DNA of 24,973 nucleotides from assembly GCA_001689485.1 (NCBI GenBank), contig LUJQ01000017.1:1-24973 (forward strand), written 5' to 3'. Shown piece after piece: positions 1 to 8,054 of this stretch (within the stretch, counting starts at the first letter, position 1; the number at the start of each line of letters is the position of its first letter). The notes under the pieces are model-generated. The model was not told where the DNA came from, did not search any database, and saw nothing but the letters and a program-made list of their open reading frames with translations. A program made the position numbers and the translations under genes. Source of the stretch: Bacteroidales bacterium M6. GTDB taxonomy: Bacteria; Bacteroidota; Bacteroidia; Bacteroidales; Muribaculaceae.

Positions 1-95
1 GTCAACATGAAGAAAGTAAGCAAAAGAACGGTTACGTCGCTCATCGCGGTCATGTCGATGAGGGTACTCTTTCTTTTAATTTTTACTTTTCCCAT
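1..95 (-). CDS. exbD: ExbD/TolR-family biopolymer transport protein, N-terminal fragment cut by the window edge
   Basis: Only the first 31 codons lie in the window; the gene runs off the left edge. The start ATG is at 95-93, preceded on the minus strand by AAAGGAAAAT, a fair ribosome binding site. The protein begins with a short basic cytoplasmic tail (MGKVKIKRKST) and then a membrane segment containing SDVTVLLLTFFML. Asp20 in this segment sits where ExbD/TolR proteins carry the essential membrane aspartate that takes part in proton flow. ExbD works with ExbB to energise TonB at the inner membrane. It starts 52 bases after the stop of the ExbB-like gene on the same strand, so the two are very probably co-transcribed. 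The family call is firm for such a short fragment; which ExbD paralogue it is cannot be told. Confidence 0.85.
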   Translation of the reverse strand, partial: MGKVKIKRKSTLIDMTAMSDVTVLLLTFFML

Positions 96-147
96 ATTTT
101 CCTTTTGTTAATGTTGTGAATAAACTGTTGTTGAGGAAAAGATGAGA

Positions 148-1014
148 TTAGTGGGTAGCTGCAAACGATTGTACGATTGAGAAGCCGATCTCGTCGATAG
201 CGTAGGTAAGGTTATCGATCTTGTTGGTGTAGAAGTTATAGGAGATAACGGCGAACGCACCGGTTGCGATACCGAAGGCGGTGTTCACAAGAGCCTCGGA
301 AATACCGGTCGAAAGTTCCGACGAGTCGGGGGCACCGGATGCAGAAAGAGCTTGGAACGATTTGATCATACCGAGCACGGTTCCGAGAAGACCGACGAGG
401 GTACCGAGGGTGGTGAGGGTAGCCACGATGGGGAGGTTCTGCTGGAGTGAAGGCATCTCGATAGCGGTAGCCTCTTCAACTTCCTTCTGGAGGGTGGCGA
501 TTTTCTGCTCCTTGGTGAGGATGGTGTTCTTGTCCATTTCATCGTAGCGGTTGAGGGCTGCAGAAACAACAGCGGCTACAGAGCCTTTCTGTTTCTTGCA
601 GAGATCCTGTGCACCCTTGATGTCGTTCTTGGCAAGGCATTTCTTGATTTCGGTAACGAACTTGGCGATGCTGCCGGTGCCTTTTGCACTCTTCAGTGCG
701 ATAGCGCGCTCAACAGAGAGAACGATAACGGTGAGGAAGAGAGTCTGAAGGATAGGCACGATGATACCACCCTTGAACACGGTACCGATAAGGTCGATGG
801 GGTGAGCCTTGGCGAATTCGTCACCGGCAAACCACATGGATACACCGTCGAAACCTTCAGCATCGAAGTGCGAGGGGTGACCGAACACGAAAAGGAACAG
901 TAACACTGCCACAACGAAGCAGGCGATGATTACCAAGAAGGCGTTCTTGATACCACGTACGTTGCTACCGGGTTTTACAGCCGGTGTAGCGGAATTGGGC
1001 TTTTGAGCTTCCAT
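148..1014 (-). CDS. exbB: ExbB/TolQ/MotA-family proton channel protein (288 aa)
   Basis: This inner-membrane protein forms, with ExbD, the proton-driven motor that energises TonB-dependent outer-membrane transport. The sequence shows an extra hydrophobic segment near the N-terminus (about residues 25-45), which Bacteroidetes ExbB proteins often have. A second segment (about 83-101) ends in the SVERAIAL motif. A charged cytoplasmic part follows (about 105-190). Two further helices lie at about 194-218 (PIVATLTTLGTLVGLLGTV) and about 238-262 (EALVNTAFGIATGAFAVI). These last two carry the Gly/Thr-rich pattern of the MotA/TolQ/ExbB channel domain. The next gene on the strand is exbD, 52 bases downstream. 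The nearest strong promoter is about 460 bases upstream (1480-1510), implying a long leader. ExbB and TolQ are hard to separate by sequence alone; the ExbD partner fits either. Confidence 0.93.
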   Translation of the reverse strand: MEAQKPNSATPAVKPGSNVRGIKNAFLVIIACFVVAVLLFLFVFGHPSHFDAEGFDGVSMWFAGDEFAKAHPIDLIGTVFKGGIIVPILQTLFLTVIVLSVERAIALKSAKGTGSIAKFVTEIKKCLAKNDIKGAQDLCKKQKGSVAAVVSAALNRYDEMDKNTILTKEQKIATLQKEVEEATAIEMPSLQQNLPIVATLTTLGTLVGLLGTVLGMIKSFQALSASGAPDSSELSTGISEALVNTAFGIATGAFAVISYNFYTNKIDNLTYAIDEIGFSIVQSFAATH

Positions 1015-1155
1015 AATTTTTAAATAGGTCTTTGTTAAAGATGTTATTAATAAATAATGATAGTTTTTCCGGAATTACGGTATTGTTTTTATGGCATCAC
1101 AGGCATTGATGCATGTGAGAGCCGAGGTTATCAAATTCAGGTTCGTCACAGTAGC

Positions 1156-1255
1156 GGCCGGGTACGCACCGGGGGCGGATACCGCCTGTACGGTGGAAAA
1201 TCCCATCCCGCTTTGAACAGGGGGGGAAGCTACGATACTAAGGCTCGTCCCGGCC
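1156..1255. other. GC-rich foldable element, possible structured leader or small RNA
   Basis: Two arms, GGCCGGG (1156-1162) and CCCGGCC (1249-1255), can form a perfect 7-bp closing stem. Inside it, CACCG (1167-1171) pairs with CGGTG (1191-1195) around a tight hairpin GGCGG-ATA-CCGCC (1174-1186). The remaining interior (about 1205-1245) can form further short C/G pairings, so a multi-branched fold is possible. If transcribed from the promoter at 1480-1510 it would be part of the exbB leader. I could not match it to TPP, SAM, cobalamin, tmRNA, RNase P or 6S RNA consensus. Folding was judged by eye only. Confidence 0.3.
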
Positions 1256-1479
1256 TTGTCAGAATCACGAAAATCCTTATGTCTGAATGTCAATCCAAAA
1301 CGTTGAAACCTGATGCACTGTCGGACAGGAGCCGGCCTCAAGGCTGCCGAAGATTGCATTTCATGGCATTAAAAATTCGTCTGTCATGCCGTTACACCGC
1401 GCATGTATGCGCTTCAAATCGCCTCAGCCACAATATCCAGGGCAAAGCGATGCGGGTAATCTTTCGCAAAAGTTAATTG

Positions 1480-1510
1480 CAAAATTATCATTATAATTTT
1501 ATCTGACAAA
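1480..1510 (-). promoter_or_regulatory. Bacteroidetes-type promoter directed towards exbB
   Basis: On the minus strand, TTTG (1510-1507) and TAATTTTG (1487-1480) are separated by 19 bases. This matches the Bacteroidetes consensus TTTG-N19-21-TAnnTTTG exactly. Transcription would start near 1473 and give a leader of about 460 bases before the exbB ATG at 1014. I saw no better match closer to exbB. Another leftward gene or small RNA between here and exbB cannot be excluded. Confidence 0.6.
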
Positions 1511-1801
1511 ATTTTTAATGATGATTTTAAGCATTTGTTAGATTTGTTTCCGTAACCTCTACACAATCATATTTGCAAATCATCCGCACAGGCCACACCT
1601 CTGCCCGCCCTGCAGGCGACTGCGACCGACCTGCCGCAACCAATAATTTCAACCATCTCGCCACGCCTGCACCGCATCCGGGGGATACCCCGTGGCGCCG
1701 ACGCTGTTACACTAACGGGATTTTGCCGCTTACAATATATCAAATCCATTCTTTACCCTAAAATTTTGCACACTTTAATAAGAAGTGACAAAAATTATAG
1801 C

Positions 1802-1809
1802 TAACTTTG
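1802..1809 (+). promoter_or_regulatory. Probable -7 element of the nqr operon promoter
   Basis: TAACTTTG at 1802-1809 matches the Bacteroidetes -7 consensus TAnnTTTG exactly and is the same octamer found at the carA and rubrerythrin promoters in this window. A good -33 TTTG at the right distance is missing; the nearest T-rich candidate (1774-1777) gives a gap of 24. Transcription would start near 1815, leaving a leader of about 178 bases before nqrA. Confidence 0.45.
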
Positions 1810-1829
1810 CCCCCGGAAAACGGTATTGC

Positions 1830-1841
1830 GGAAAATTTTCC
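1830..1841. repeat. Perfect 12-bp palindrome just downstream of the nqr promoter
   Basis: GGAAAATTTTCC reads the same on both strands and lies about 15-25 bases after the predicted transcription start of the nqr operon. This position would suit an operator, but no regulator can be named and a chance AT-rich palindrome is possible. Confidence 0.3.
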
Positions 1842-1992
1842 ATAATAGCCGTTTCCATGTGGCCGGGCACAAGCCGCGCAAGGCTCGTTTCCCACCTTCG
1901 ACGCACAAGGATGCAACACAGCCCGCCCACCCATACGCCAAACACGTAACAGAACCTCCGTGTAACCCCAAAAACGCATATCACACAACACA

Positions 1993-3339
1993 ATGAGTAT
2001 TGGGATAAAAATAAAAAAAGGATTAGACCTGCCAATTGCAGGAACTGTAGCCGATACGCTTTCCATCACCGTAAAACCGACCCCTTCAGTCGCCATAAAC
2101 CCCGATGATTTCATCGGACTGGTACCCAAAATGGAAGTACGCGAAGGGGATGCCGTATTGGCAGGCCAACCCCTGTTCCACGACAAACGTCATGAGGAAA
2201 TCAAGGTTGTCAGCCCGGCGGCAGGGAAAGTAAAAGCCGTTGTGCGCGGCGAACGCCGGAAAATACTCCGTGTAGAGGTGGAAGTAGCCGGGAACGATGC
2301 AAAACAGCTATCAGTCGAGGATGTGTTCAGCAGCCCTGTCAAAGCAAAATCACTGCTGCTGGAATCCGGACTGTGGGCAATGATGAGCCAGCGCCCCTAT
2401 GCCGTGGTTCCCGACCCTTCAGCCGAAATCCGCGATATATTCGTGACAGGATTCGACTCCTCCCCGCTAGCCGTAGCCAAAACAGAATTTTCACAGGACG
2501 ACAAACAGGACATAGCCGCAGGTGTGCGCCTGCTCGGGATGCTCACTTCCGGGAAAATATACATTTCATGCCGCCCAGGCCAGGACTTCCCCCCGACCGA
2601 AGGCGCAGAAACTGTAATCGTGGAAGGCCCTCATCCGGCAGGTAATGCCGGAACCGTAATTGCCGCTGTCAAACCTGTAAACAAAGGTGAGACCGTGGTG
2701 AGCCTCGACCTGCCGACCCTTCTGCGCATCGGCCGCACTGCCCGCACGGGAATTGTGCCGGGAGAAACCATTGTGGCTCTCACCGGTTCTGAAATCAAAC
2801 AGCCAAAAATGGTGCGTACCCTGATTGGCGCCGAAATTCACGCGCTCATCAACGGCGAAACCGTCACAGGCAACCATCACCTGCGAATCATTTCAGGCAA
2901 CGTCCTTACAGGTGTGGCGGTGCCGCCCGACGGCTTCCTGCGCCTCCCCTACAACCAGGTAACGGTAATCCCTGAAGGGGACGATGTTGACGAATTCATG
3001 GGATGGGCATCTGTTTCACCGAAAAAACTCAGCGTAAACCCCTCATTCCCCGGAAGGTTGTTCGGGCGCAGGCTGTTCAACCCGGACGCACGACTGCTTG
3101 GCGGACGCCGCGCTATGATTATGAGCGGCCAATACGACAAGGTAACCCCCATCGACATATTGCCGGAATTTCTAATAAAGGCAATCCTTTCACGCGACAT
3201 CGACCGCATGGAACAACTCGGCATCTACGAGATTGCCCCCGAGGATTTCGCACTCGCAGAATATGTCGACACCTCCAAACTCGAACTGCAAAAAATAGTG
3301 CGTGAGGGTCTGGATTATATGCGTAAGGAACTTGAATAA
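1993..3339 (+). CDS. nqrA: Na+-translocating NADH:quinone reductase subunit A (448 aa)
   Basis: NqrA is the peripheral, cytoplasmic-face subunit of the Na+-NQR complex, which oxidises NADH, reduces quinone and exports Na+. It has no membrane segments here, as expected. The N-terminus MSIGIKIKKGLDLPIAG and the following segment with GLVPKMEVREGDAVLAGQPL form the RnfC-like/biotinyl-lipoyl-like hairpin domain typical of the family. The length of 448 residues is usual for NqrA. It is the first gene of a six-gene nqr cluster in standard A-F order and is followed by nqrB after 47 bases. The ATG is not preceded by a clear Shine-Dalgarno sequence, which is normal for Bacteroidetes. Assignment is secure from sequence and context. 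Confidence 0.97.
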   Translation: MSIGIKIKKGLDLPIAGTVADTLSITVKPTPSVAINPDDFIGLVPKMEVREGDAVLAGQPLFHDKRHEEIKVVSPAAGKVKAVVRGERRKILRVEVEVAGNDAKQLSVEDVFSSPVKAKSLLLESGLWAMMSQRPYAVVPDPSAEIRDIFVTGFDSSPLAVAKTEFSQDDKQDIAAGVRLLGMLTSGKIYISCRPGQDFPPTEGAETVIVEGPHPAGNAGTVIAAVKPVNKGETVVSLDLPTLLRIGRTARTGIVPGETIVALTGSEIKQPKMVRTLIGAEIHALINGETVTGNHHLRIISGNVLTGVAVPPDGFLRLPYNQVTVIPEGDDVDEFMGWASVSPKKLSVNPSFPGRLFGRRLFNPDARLLGGRRAMIMSGQYDKVTPIDILPEFLIKAILSRDIDRMEQLGIYEIAPEDFALAEYVDTSKLELQKIVREGLDYMRKELE

Positions 3340-3386
3340 GACACACAGGAACATTATCCCAACTTCTGTGATTCACAACAATCAGA

Positions 3387-4601
3387 ATGAAAGCATTAAA
3401 GAAACTACTCGACAAAGCGCGTCCGGCGTTTGAACCAGGCGGCAAGCTTCACGCTTTCCACTCGGTCTACGACGGTTTCGACACCTTCCTTTTCACACCG
3501 GCGGAAACATCACGGTCGGGAGTGCACATCCATGACAGCATGGATTCAAAACGCACCATGATTATAGTGATTGCGGCACTGCTGCCATGCCTCCTGTTCG
3601 GAATGTACAACACCGGCTATCAGCATTGGCTTGCTTCAGGGGCGACCGAGTTCCCCTTTTGGTCGCTGTTTTTCTACGGCCTGCTCGCAGTGCTGCCACG
3701 CATAGTGGTGTCATACGTTGTAGGGCTCGGCATCGAGTTCACCGTGGCACAATGGCGCAAAGAGGAAATCCAGGAAGGATTCCTGGTCACGGGCATCCTC
3801 ATCCCGATGATATGCCCTATCGAAACCCCGCTTTGGATGATTGCCGTAGCCACGGCGTTCAGCGTGATTTTCGTAAAAGAAGTGTTCGGCGGCACCGGCT
3901 ACAATATTTTCAATGTGGCACTTGTCACACGCGCCTTCCTGTTCTTCGCCTACCCTGCGAAAATGAGCGGCGACAGCGTGTTTGTTTCCCTCCAGCCTGT
4001 CCTCGGTCTCGGACATGATGTGGCCGATGGTTTCACCGGGGCGACACCCCTTGGACAGATTGCCACATCGGGCGCCACATCGCATGCCGAGCTGGCACAA
4101 TCCATGACCACGCTTACACATGACCCGCTCACCACATGGGATATGTTCTTCGGCCTTATACCGGGTTCATTCGGCGAGACATCGACATTGTGTATCTTAA
4201 TCGGCGCACTCCTCCTTTTGGCCACCGGCATTGCCAGCTGGCGCATCATCCTTTCGGTATTCGCAGGTGGAGCCGTCATGGCCCTTATTGCCAATTGGTT
4301 TGCAACACCGACCTATCCCGCGTCATTCCTGACGGTGGCCGACCAGCTTTGCCTCGGAGGATTTGCCTTCGCAGCCGTATTTATGGCATCCGACCCCGTG
4401 ACGTCATGCCGTACCAACACAGGCAAGTATATCTACGGCTTCCTGGTCGGGGTGTTCGCAATCCTGATTCGGACCTACAACAACGGGTATCCCGAAGGCG
4501 CCATGCTCGCAGTGCTGCTTATGAACGCCTTCGCACCGCTTATCGACTATTGCGTGGTCGAAGCCAACGTGCGCCGACGCATGCGCCGCACAAAAGCCTG
4601 A
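3387..4601 (+). CDS. nqrB: Na+-translocating NADH:quinone reductase subunit B (404 aa)
   Basis: NqrB is the large integral membrane subunit that carries covalent FMN and riboflavin and forms part of the Na+ path. After a hydrophilic N-terminal part (about 1-55), several hydrophobic helices follow: near 56-72, 90-115, 130-190, 265-310 and 320-395. The covalent-flavin site is visible as DGFTGATPL (214-222), where Thr220 matches the FMN-linked threonine of the S/T-G-A-T motif. The segment FVKEVFGGTGYNIFNVALV is also family-typical. Length matches other NqrB proteins. The gene lies between nqrA (47-base gap) and nqrC (67-base gap). The FMN is known in the family to be attached by ApbE; no apbE is in this window. 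Confidence 0.97.
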   Translation: MKALKKLLDKARPAFEPGGKLHAFHSVYDGFDTFLFTPAETSRSGVHIHDSMDSKRTMIIVIAALLPCLLFGMYNTGYQHWLASGATEFPFWSLFFYGLLAVLPRIVVSYVVGLGIEFTVAQWRKEEIQEGFLVTGILIPMICPIETPLWMIAVATAFSVIFVKEVFGGTGYNIFNVALVTRAFLFFAYPAKMSGDSVFVSLQPVLGLGHDVADGFTGATPLGQIATSGATSHAELAQSMTTLTHDPLTTWDMFFGLIPGSFGETSTLCILIGALLLLATGIASWRIILSVFAGGAVMALIANWFATPTYPASFLTVADQLCLGGFAFAAVFMASDPVTSCRTNTGKYIYGFLVGVFAILIRTYNNGYPEGAMLAVLLMNAFAPLIDYCVVEANVRRRMRRTKA

Positions 4602-4668
4602 CCGCCGTTTCACACACCCGGCAATACAGAAAAATTAAGTTTCATCGAGAATAAGATTCCTCAGGAAC

Positions 4669-5379
4669 ATGATTAACAAACAAAGCAACGCCTACACCAT
4701 AATCTACATCACGGTGATGGTCGTTATCGTCGGTGCAGCCCTGGCATTCACCGCCATGTCGCTTAAAGACAGGCAGCTTGAAAATGCCGATGCCGACAAA
4801 ATGAAACAGATTCTACAGTCGGTGCATATCACCACCGAACGCTCGACAGTGGTTGAGGATTTCCAAAAATATATCACCTCGGCCTTCGTAATCAACGACC
4901 GTGGCGAAACCGTTGACGGACAAGATGCATTCACTGTCAATGTGGCAGCCGAGGCGAAAAAGCCCTACGGCGAACGGCTCCTGCCGGTCTATATATGCAA
5001 CCTTCCCGATGCCGGCACCAAATACATCCTGCCTCTAGCCGGGATGGGGCTCTGGGGCCCGATATGGGGTTATGTTTCGCTTGATGCCGACGGGAAAACC
5101 ATTTATGGCGCATTCTTCGACCACCAAGGGGAAACCCCCGGTCTAGGAGCCGAAATCACCAAGCCTGAATTCACCGGGCAATTCGACGGCAAGCAGATGT
5201 TCAAAAACGGCGATTTCATGCCCGTAGCGGTAGTCAAGAAAGGACAATTGCCCGTAGGAGGCGAAGATTATGTTGACGGCATATCGGGCGGCACCATCAC
5301 ATCAAAAGGTGTAAGCGCCATGCTCGACGACTGCCTGAAACCCTACAAGGCTTATTTGGAAACACTTAGCAAACAATAA
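4669..5379 (+). CDS. nqrC: Na+-translocating NADH:quinone reductase subunit C (236 aa)
   Basis: NqrC carries the second covalent FMN on the outer face of the inner membrane. A single N-terminal membrane anchor lies at about residues 9-30 (TIIYITVMVVIVGAALAFTA), followed by a soluble FMN-binding domain. The flavin attachment motif is DGISGGTITS near residues 205-214, with Thr209 as the predicted FMN-bearing residue. PLAGMGLWGPIWGY and DHQGETPGLGAEI are also classical NqrC/RnfG segments. AGGAAC precedes the ATG closely and may help translation. nqrD follows after only 5 bases, so the two are surely co-transcribed. ApbE would be needed for flavinylation and must be encoded elsewhere. Confidence 0.97.
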   Translation: MINKQSNAYTIIYITVMVVIVGAALAFTAMSLKDRQLENADADKMKQILQSVHITTERSTVVEDFQKYITSAFVINDRGETVDGQDAFTVNVAAEAKKPYGERLLPVYICNLPDAGTKYILPLAGMGLWGPIWGYVSLDADGKTIYGAFFDHQGETPGLGAEITKPEFTGQFDGKQMFKNGDFMPVAVVKKGQLPVGGEDYVDGISGGTITSKGVSAMLDDCLKPYKAYLETLSKQ

Positions 5380-5384
5380 CAGCC

Positions 5385-6011
5385 ATGGCAGAAAAAATCA
5401 GCAACAGGGATATTTTCTTCAACCCTTTTTCCAAGGACAACCCGGTAATAGTGCAGGTGTTAGGTATCTGCTCCTGCCTGGCAGTCACGGCAAAACTCGA
5501 ACCGGCCCTTGTAATGGGCATATCGGTCATAGCGGTGCTTGCATTCTCTAATGTGATTATATCGCTTATACGCAACACAATCCCATCCAACATCCGCATC
5601 ATAGTGCAACTGGTGGTTGTCGCAGCATTGGTAATCATCGTAAACCAGCTTTTGCTTGCATTCGCCTATGATGTGAGCAAACAGCTGTCGGTGTTCATCG
5701 GGCTTATCATCACCAACTGCATACTTATGGGACGCCTTGAAGCATTCGCCATGGGAAATAAACCCTGGCCTTCGTTTCTCGACGGAATCGGCAACGGAAT
5801 CGGCTACACGATAATACTCGTAATCGTAGGCTTTTTCCGCGAGCTTCTCGGCAGCGGCACCCTTATGGGCTGGCAGGTTGTGCCGCAAAGTTTCTACGAT
5901 GCAGGCTATGCCAACAACGGCCTCATGATTCTCCCCCCCATGGCACTGATAGTGGTGGCATGCATAATATGGGTACACCGTTCGCGCAATAAGGAACTTC
6001 AGGAAAAATAA
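5385..6011 (+). CDS. nqrD: Na+-translocating NADH:quinone reductase subunit D (208 aa)
   Basis: NqrD is one of two related six-helix membrane subunits that form the core of the complex. The sequence is hydrophobic almost throughout, with about six helices and an inverted-repeat character shared with NqrE. Cys29 (in GICSC) and Cys112 (in TNCIL) match the two NqrD cysteines that, with two from NqrE, hold the intramembrane iron-sulfur centre described for the Vibrio cholerae enzyme. An additional Cys31 is present. The gene is 5 bases after nqrC and 63 bases before nqrE. The related RnfE is excluded by the complete nqrA-F context. Confidence 0.97.
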   Translation: MAEKISNRDIFFNPFSKDNPVIVQVLGICSCLAVTAKLEPALVMGISVIAVLAFSNVIISLIRNTIPSNIRIIVQLVVVAALVIIVNQLLLAFAYDVSKQLSVFIGLIITNCILMGRLEAFAMGNKPWPSFLDGIGNGIGYTIILVIVGFFRELLGSGTLMGWQVVPQSFYDAGYANNGLMILPPMALIVVACIIWVHRSRNKELQEK

Positions 6012-6074
6012 CCCTCCCACAGGTCTTCACCCTCTCTAAAATAAAGAAATAAAGAAGCTAATCGAAAGCTTATA

Positions 6075-6692
6075 ATGGAAAATCTGAATCTTTTCATACG
6101 GTCGATTTTTATCGACAACATGGTATTCGCCTATTTCCTCGGGATGTGTTCCTTCCTGGCAGTCTCGAAGAATGTGAAAACCGCATTCGGGCTGGGCGTT
6201 GCCGTGACATTCATGCTCGTTGTCACCCTGCCTGTCAACTTCCTGCTTGAAAACTATGTGCTCAAGGCAGGCGCGCTGAGCTGGCTTGGCGAGGATTTTG
6301 CCGACGTCGACCTCAGCTTCCTTTCACTTATCATGTTTATAGCCGTAATCGCATCGATGACCCAGCTGGTGGAGATGGCGGTTGAAAAATATTCCCCGTC
6401 GCTCTATGCCTCGCTCGGCATCTTCCTGCCTCTTATCGCGGTAAACTGCGCGATACTCGGCGGCTCGCTGTTCATGCAGCAGCGCGACTTCGGCAACGTC
6501 TGGACTGCCACTTGCGCCGGTGCCGGATGGGGAATCGGGTGGCTCCTTGCAATAACCGCGATTGCCGCGATACGCGAACGCGTGGCCACGTATTCCAATG
6601 TCCCCGCCCCTTTACGCGGAATCGGCATCACCTTTATCCTGTGCGCCCTTATGGGTATAGCCTTCATGAGCTTCCTCGGCATAAAGATTTAA
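6075..6692 (+). CDS. nqrE: Na+-translocating NADH:quinone reductase subunit E (205 aa)
   Basis: NqrE pairs with NqrD in the membrane core of Na+-NQR. It is hydrophobic with about six predicted helices. Cys25 (in GMCSF) and Cys125 (in VNCAIL) correspond to the two NqrE ligands of the intramembrane iron-sulfur centre, matching Cys29 and Cys112 of the partner subunit. The short loop with MQQRDFGNVW after the second cysteine is typical of the NqrE/RnfA family. It lies 63 bases after nqrD and 55 bases before nqrF. The place in the cluster separates it from RnfA. Confidence 0.97.
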   Translation: MENLNLFIRSIFIDNMVFAYFLGMCSFLAVSKNVKTAFGLGVAVTFMLVVTLPVNFLLENYVLKAGALSWLGEDFADVDLSFLSLIMFIAVIASMTQLVEMAVEKYSPSLYASLGIFLPLIAVNCAILGGSLFMQQRDFGNVWTATCAGAGWGIGWLLAITAIAAIRERVATYSNVPAPLRGIGITFILCALMGIAFMSFLGIKI

Positions 6693-6747
6693 TTGCCGCC
6701 CCAAACCAGACACTACATTTTTCGATAATCCTTTAGAACTGATTATA

Positions 6748-8040
6748 ATGACTTTATCGGCAATTTCCCCGATGGGGGCAACGCTGCTTTCAGGCATAGG
6801 CATATTCCTGGCGATAACGCTTCTGCTTGTTATCGTGCTATTGGTGGCCAAGCGCTATCTTGTAAGTTCGGGAATGGTCACTGTCACCATCAACGACGAC
6901 AAAAATGTGGAGGTGGAATCCGGACGCCCGCTCCTATCCGCTCTCGCAACAGAAAACGTATTCCTCCCGTCAGCCTGCGGCGGCAAGGGCAGTTGCGCCC
7001 AATGCCGGGTACGTGTAACCGAAGGAGGCGGCGAAATCCTGCCCACCGAAGCAGTGCATTTCACCCGCAAGGAGATTAAGGACAACTGGCGCCTTGCCTG
7101 CCAGGTCAAGGTGAAAAACGACCTCGACATCAAAGTCCCCGCATCAGTGCTCGACATCAAGGAATACGAATGCACCGTGGTGTCGAACAACAACGTTGCC
7201 ACATTCATCAAGGAGTTCATAGTGGCACTCCCCCCTGGCGAGCATATGAACTTTATCCCCGGCTCCTATGCCCAAATCAAAATCCCCCCGTTCACCATCG
7301 ACTACGACAAGGATATCGACAAGGCATCAATCGGGTCGGAATACCTCCCGGCATGGGAAAAATTCGGGCTGTTCAACCTCAGATGCGTCAATCCCGAAAC
7401 CACCGTGCGCGCTTACTCCATGGCCAACTACCCTGCCGAGGGCGACCGCTTCATGCTCACAGTGCGCATAGCCACACCACCATTCAAGCCGAAACCCGAA
7501 GTCGGGTTCATGGATGTGAACCCAGGCATCGCATCAAGCTATATATTCACCCTGAAACCGGGCGACAAAGTTATGATGAGCGGTCCTTACGGCGACTTCC
7601 ACCCTATCTTCGATTCGAAAAACGAAATGATGTGGATTGGCGGAGGCGCGGGTATGGCCCCGCTCCGTGCACAAATCATGCACATGACCAAGACCCTCCA
7701 CACCACCGACAGGAAAATGAACTACTTCTACGGCGCACGCGCACTCAACGAAGTGTTCTATCTTGACGATTTCCTGAAGTTGGAAAAAGAATTCCCCAAC
7801 TTCAAATTCCACCTCGCGCTCGACAGGCCGGATCCGGCAGCCGATGCCGCAGGTGTGAAGTACACCCCGGGATTCGTCCACCAGGTCATCTACGACACAT
7901 ACCTGAAGAATCACGAATCGCCTGAAGACATCGAATATTACATGTGCGGCCCCGGGCCGATGAGCAATGCGGTCAACAACATGCTCGACTCTCTCGGCGT
8001 AGACCCGGCCAGCATCCACTACGATAATTTCGGTGGCTAA
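6748..8040 (+). CDS. nqrF: Na+-translocating NADH:quinone reductase subunit F, NADH-oxidising (430 aa)
   Basis: NqrF is the entry point for electrons: it oxidises NADH through FAD and passes electrons to a [2Fe-2S] cluster. The protein has one N-terminal membrane helix (about residues 11-36) and a ferredoxin domain (about 42-130) whose ligands are Cys77, Cys83, Cys86 and Cys118. A ferredoxin-reductase-like module follows. The FAD motif RAYSMANYP starts at Arg221. The NADH-binding part contains GGGAGMAPLRAQ and, near the end, YYMCGPGPM. The usual NqrF ending with a conserved aromatic residue (YDNFGG) is present. It is the last nqr gene; murB starts 14 bases later, implying read-through of the operon into cell-wall genes. 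Confidence 0.97.
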   Translation: MTLSAISPMGATLLSGIGIFLAITLLLVIVLLVAKRYLVSSGMVTVTINDDKNVEVESGRPLLSALATENVFLPSACGGKGSCAQCRVRVTEGGGEILPTEAVHFTRKEIKDNWRLACQVKVKNDLDIKVPASVLDIKEYECTVVSNNNVATFIKEFIVALPPGEHMNFIPGSYAQIKIPPFTIDYDKDIDKASIGSEYLPAWEKFGLFNLRCVNPETTVRAYSMANYPAEGDRFMLTVRIATPPFKPKPEVGFMDVNPGIASSYIFTLKPGDKVMMSGPYGDFHPIFDSKNEMMWIGGGAGMAPLRAQIMHMTKTLHTTDRKMNYFYGARALNEVFYLDDFLKLEKEFPNFKFHLALDRPDPAADAAGVKYTPGFVHQVIYDTYLKNHESPEDIEYYMCGPGPMSNAVNNMLDSLGVDPASIHYDNFGG

Positions 8041-8054
8041 TCACACAATATGAA

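Larger units (their letters stand above)
1015..1992. other. 978-base intergenic region between divergent exbB and nqrA
   Basis: No convincing gene is seen. Open frames exist on both strands (1057-1476 plus; 1359-1075 and 1749-1567 minus), but their composition is unlike the neighbouring genes, with Cys/Arg-rich or low-complexity stretches and no recognisable domain. The part at 1120-1360 is clearly more GC-rich than the AT-rich flanks (1015-1080 and 1475-1565) and contains nested inverted repeats. Promoter-like sequences point leftward at 1480-1510 and rightward at 1802-1809; a further weak rightward TAGATTTG lies at 1539-1546. The region is therefore best read as two regulatory leaders back to back, possibly with a small RNA. 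Confidence 0.5.

Noticed and set aside
1090..1260. Possible TPP riboswitch (GAACCTGA on the minus strand) or cobalamin riboswitch
   Set aside because: Only one short word fits each; the paired partner elements of both classes are missing and no thiamine or cobalamin gene follows.
1075..1359. 94-codon open frame on the minus strand before exbB
   Set aside because: The first third looks random and no family was recognised. It could be a relic, since the second half (SLSIVASPPVQSG and on) is smoother, but there is not enough to call a gene.
1057..1476. 139-codon open frame on the plus strand upstream of nqrA
   Set aside because: Cys/Arg-rich translation with no domain, no start signal, a composition unlike the neighbours, and it covers an inverted-repeat block that is better explained as RNA structure or spacer.
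1414..1491. 25-codon minus-strand frame ending in YPHRFALDIVAEAI
   Set aside because: Looks protein-like, but its ATG lies upstream of the -7 element and no homologous family is known; too short to support.
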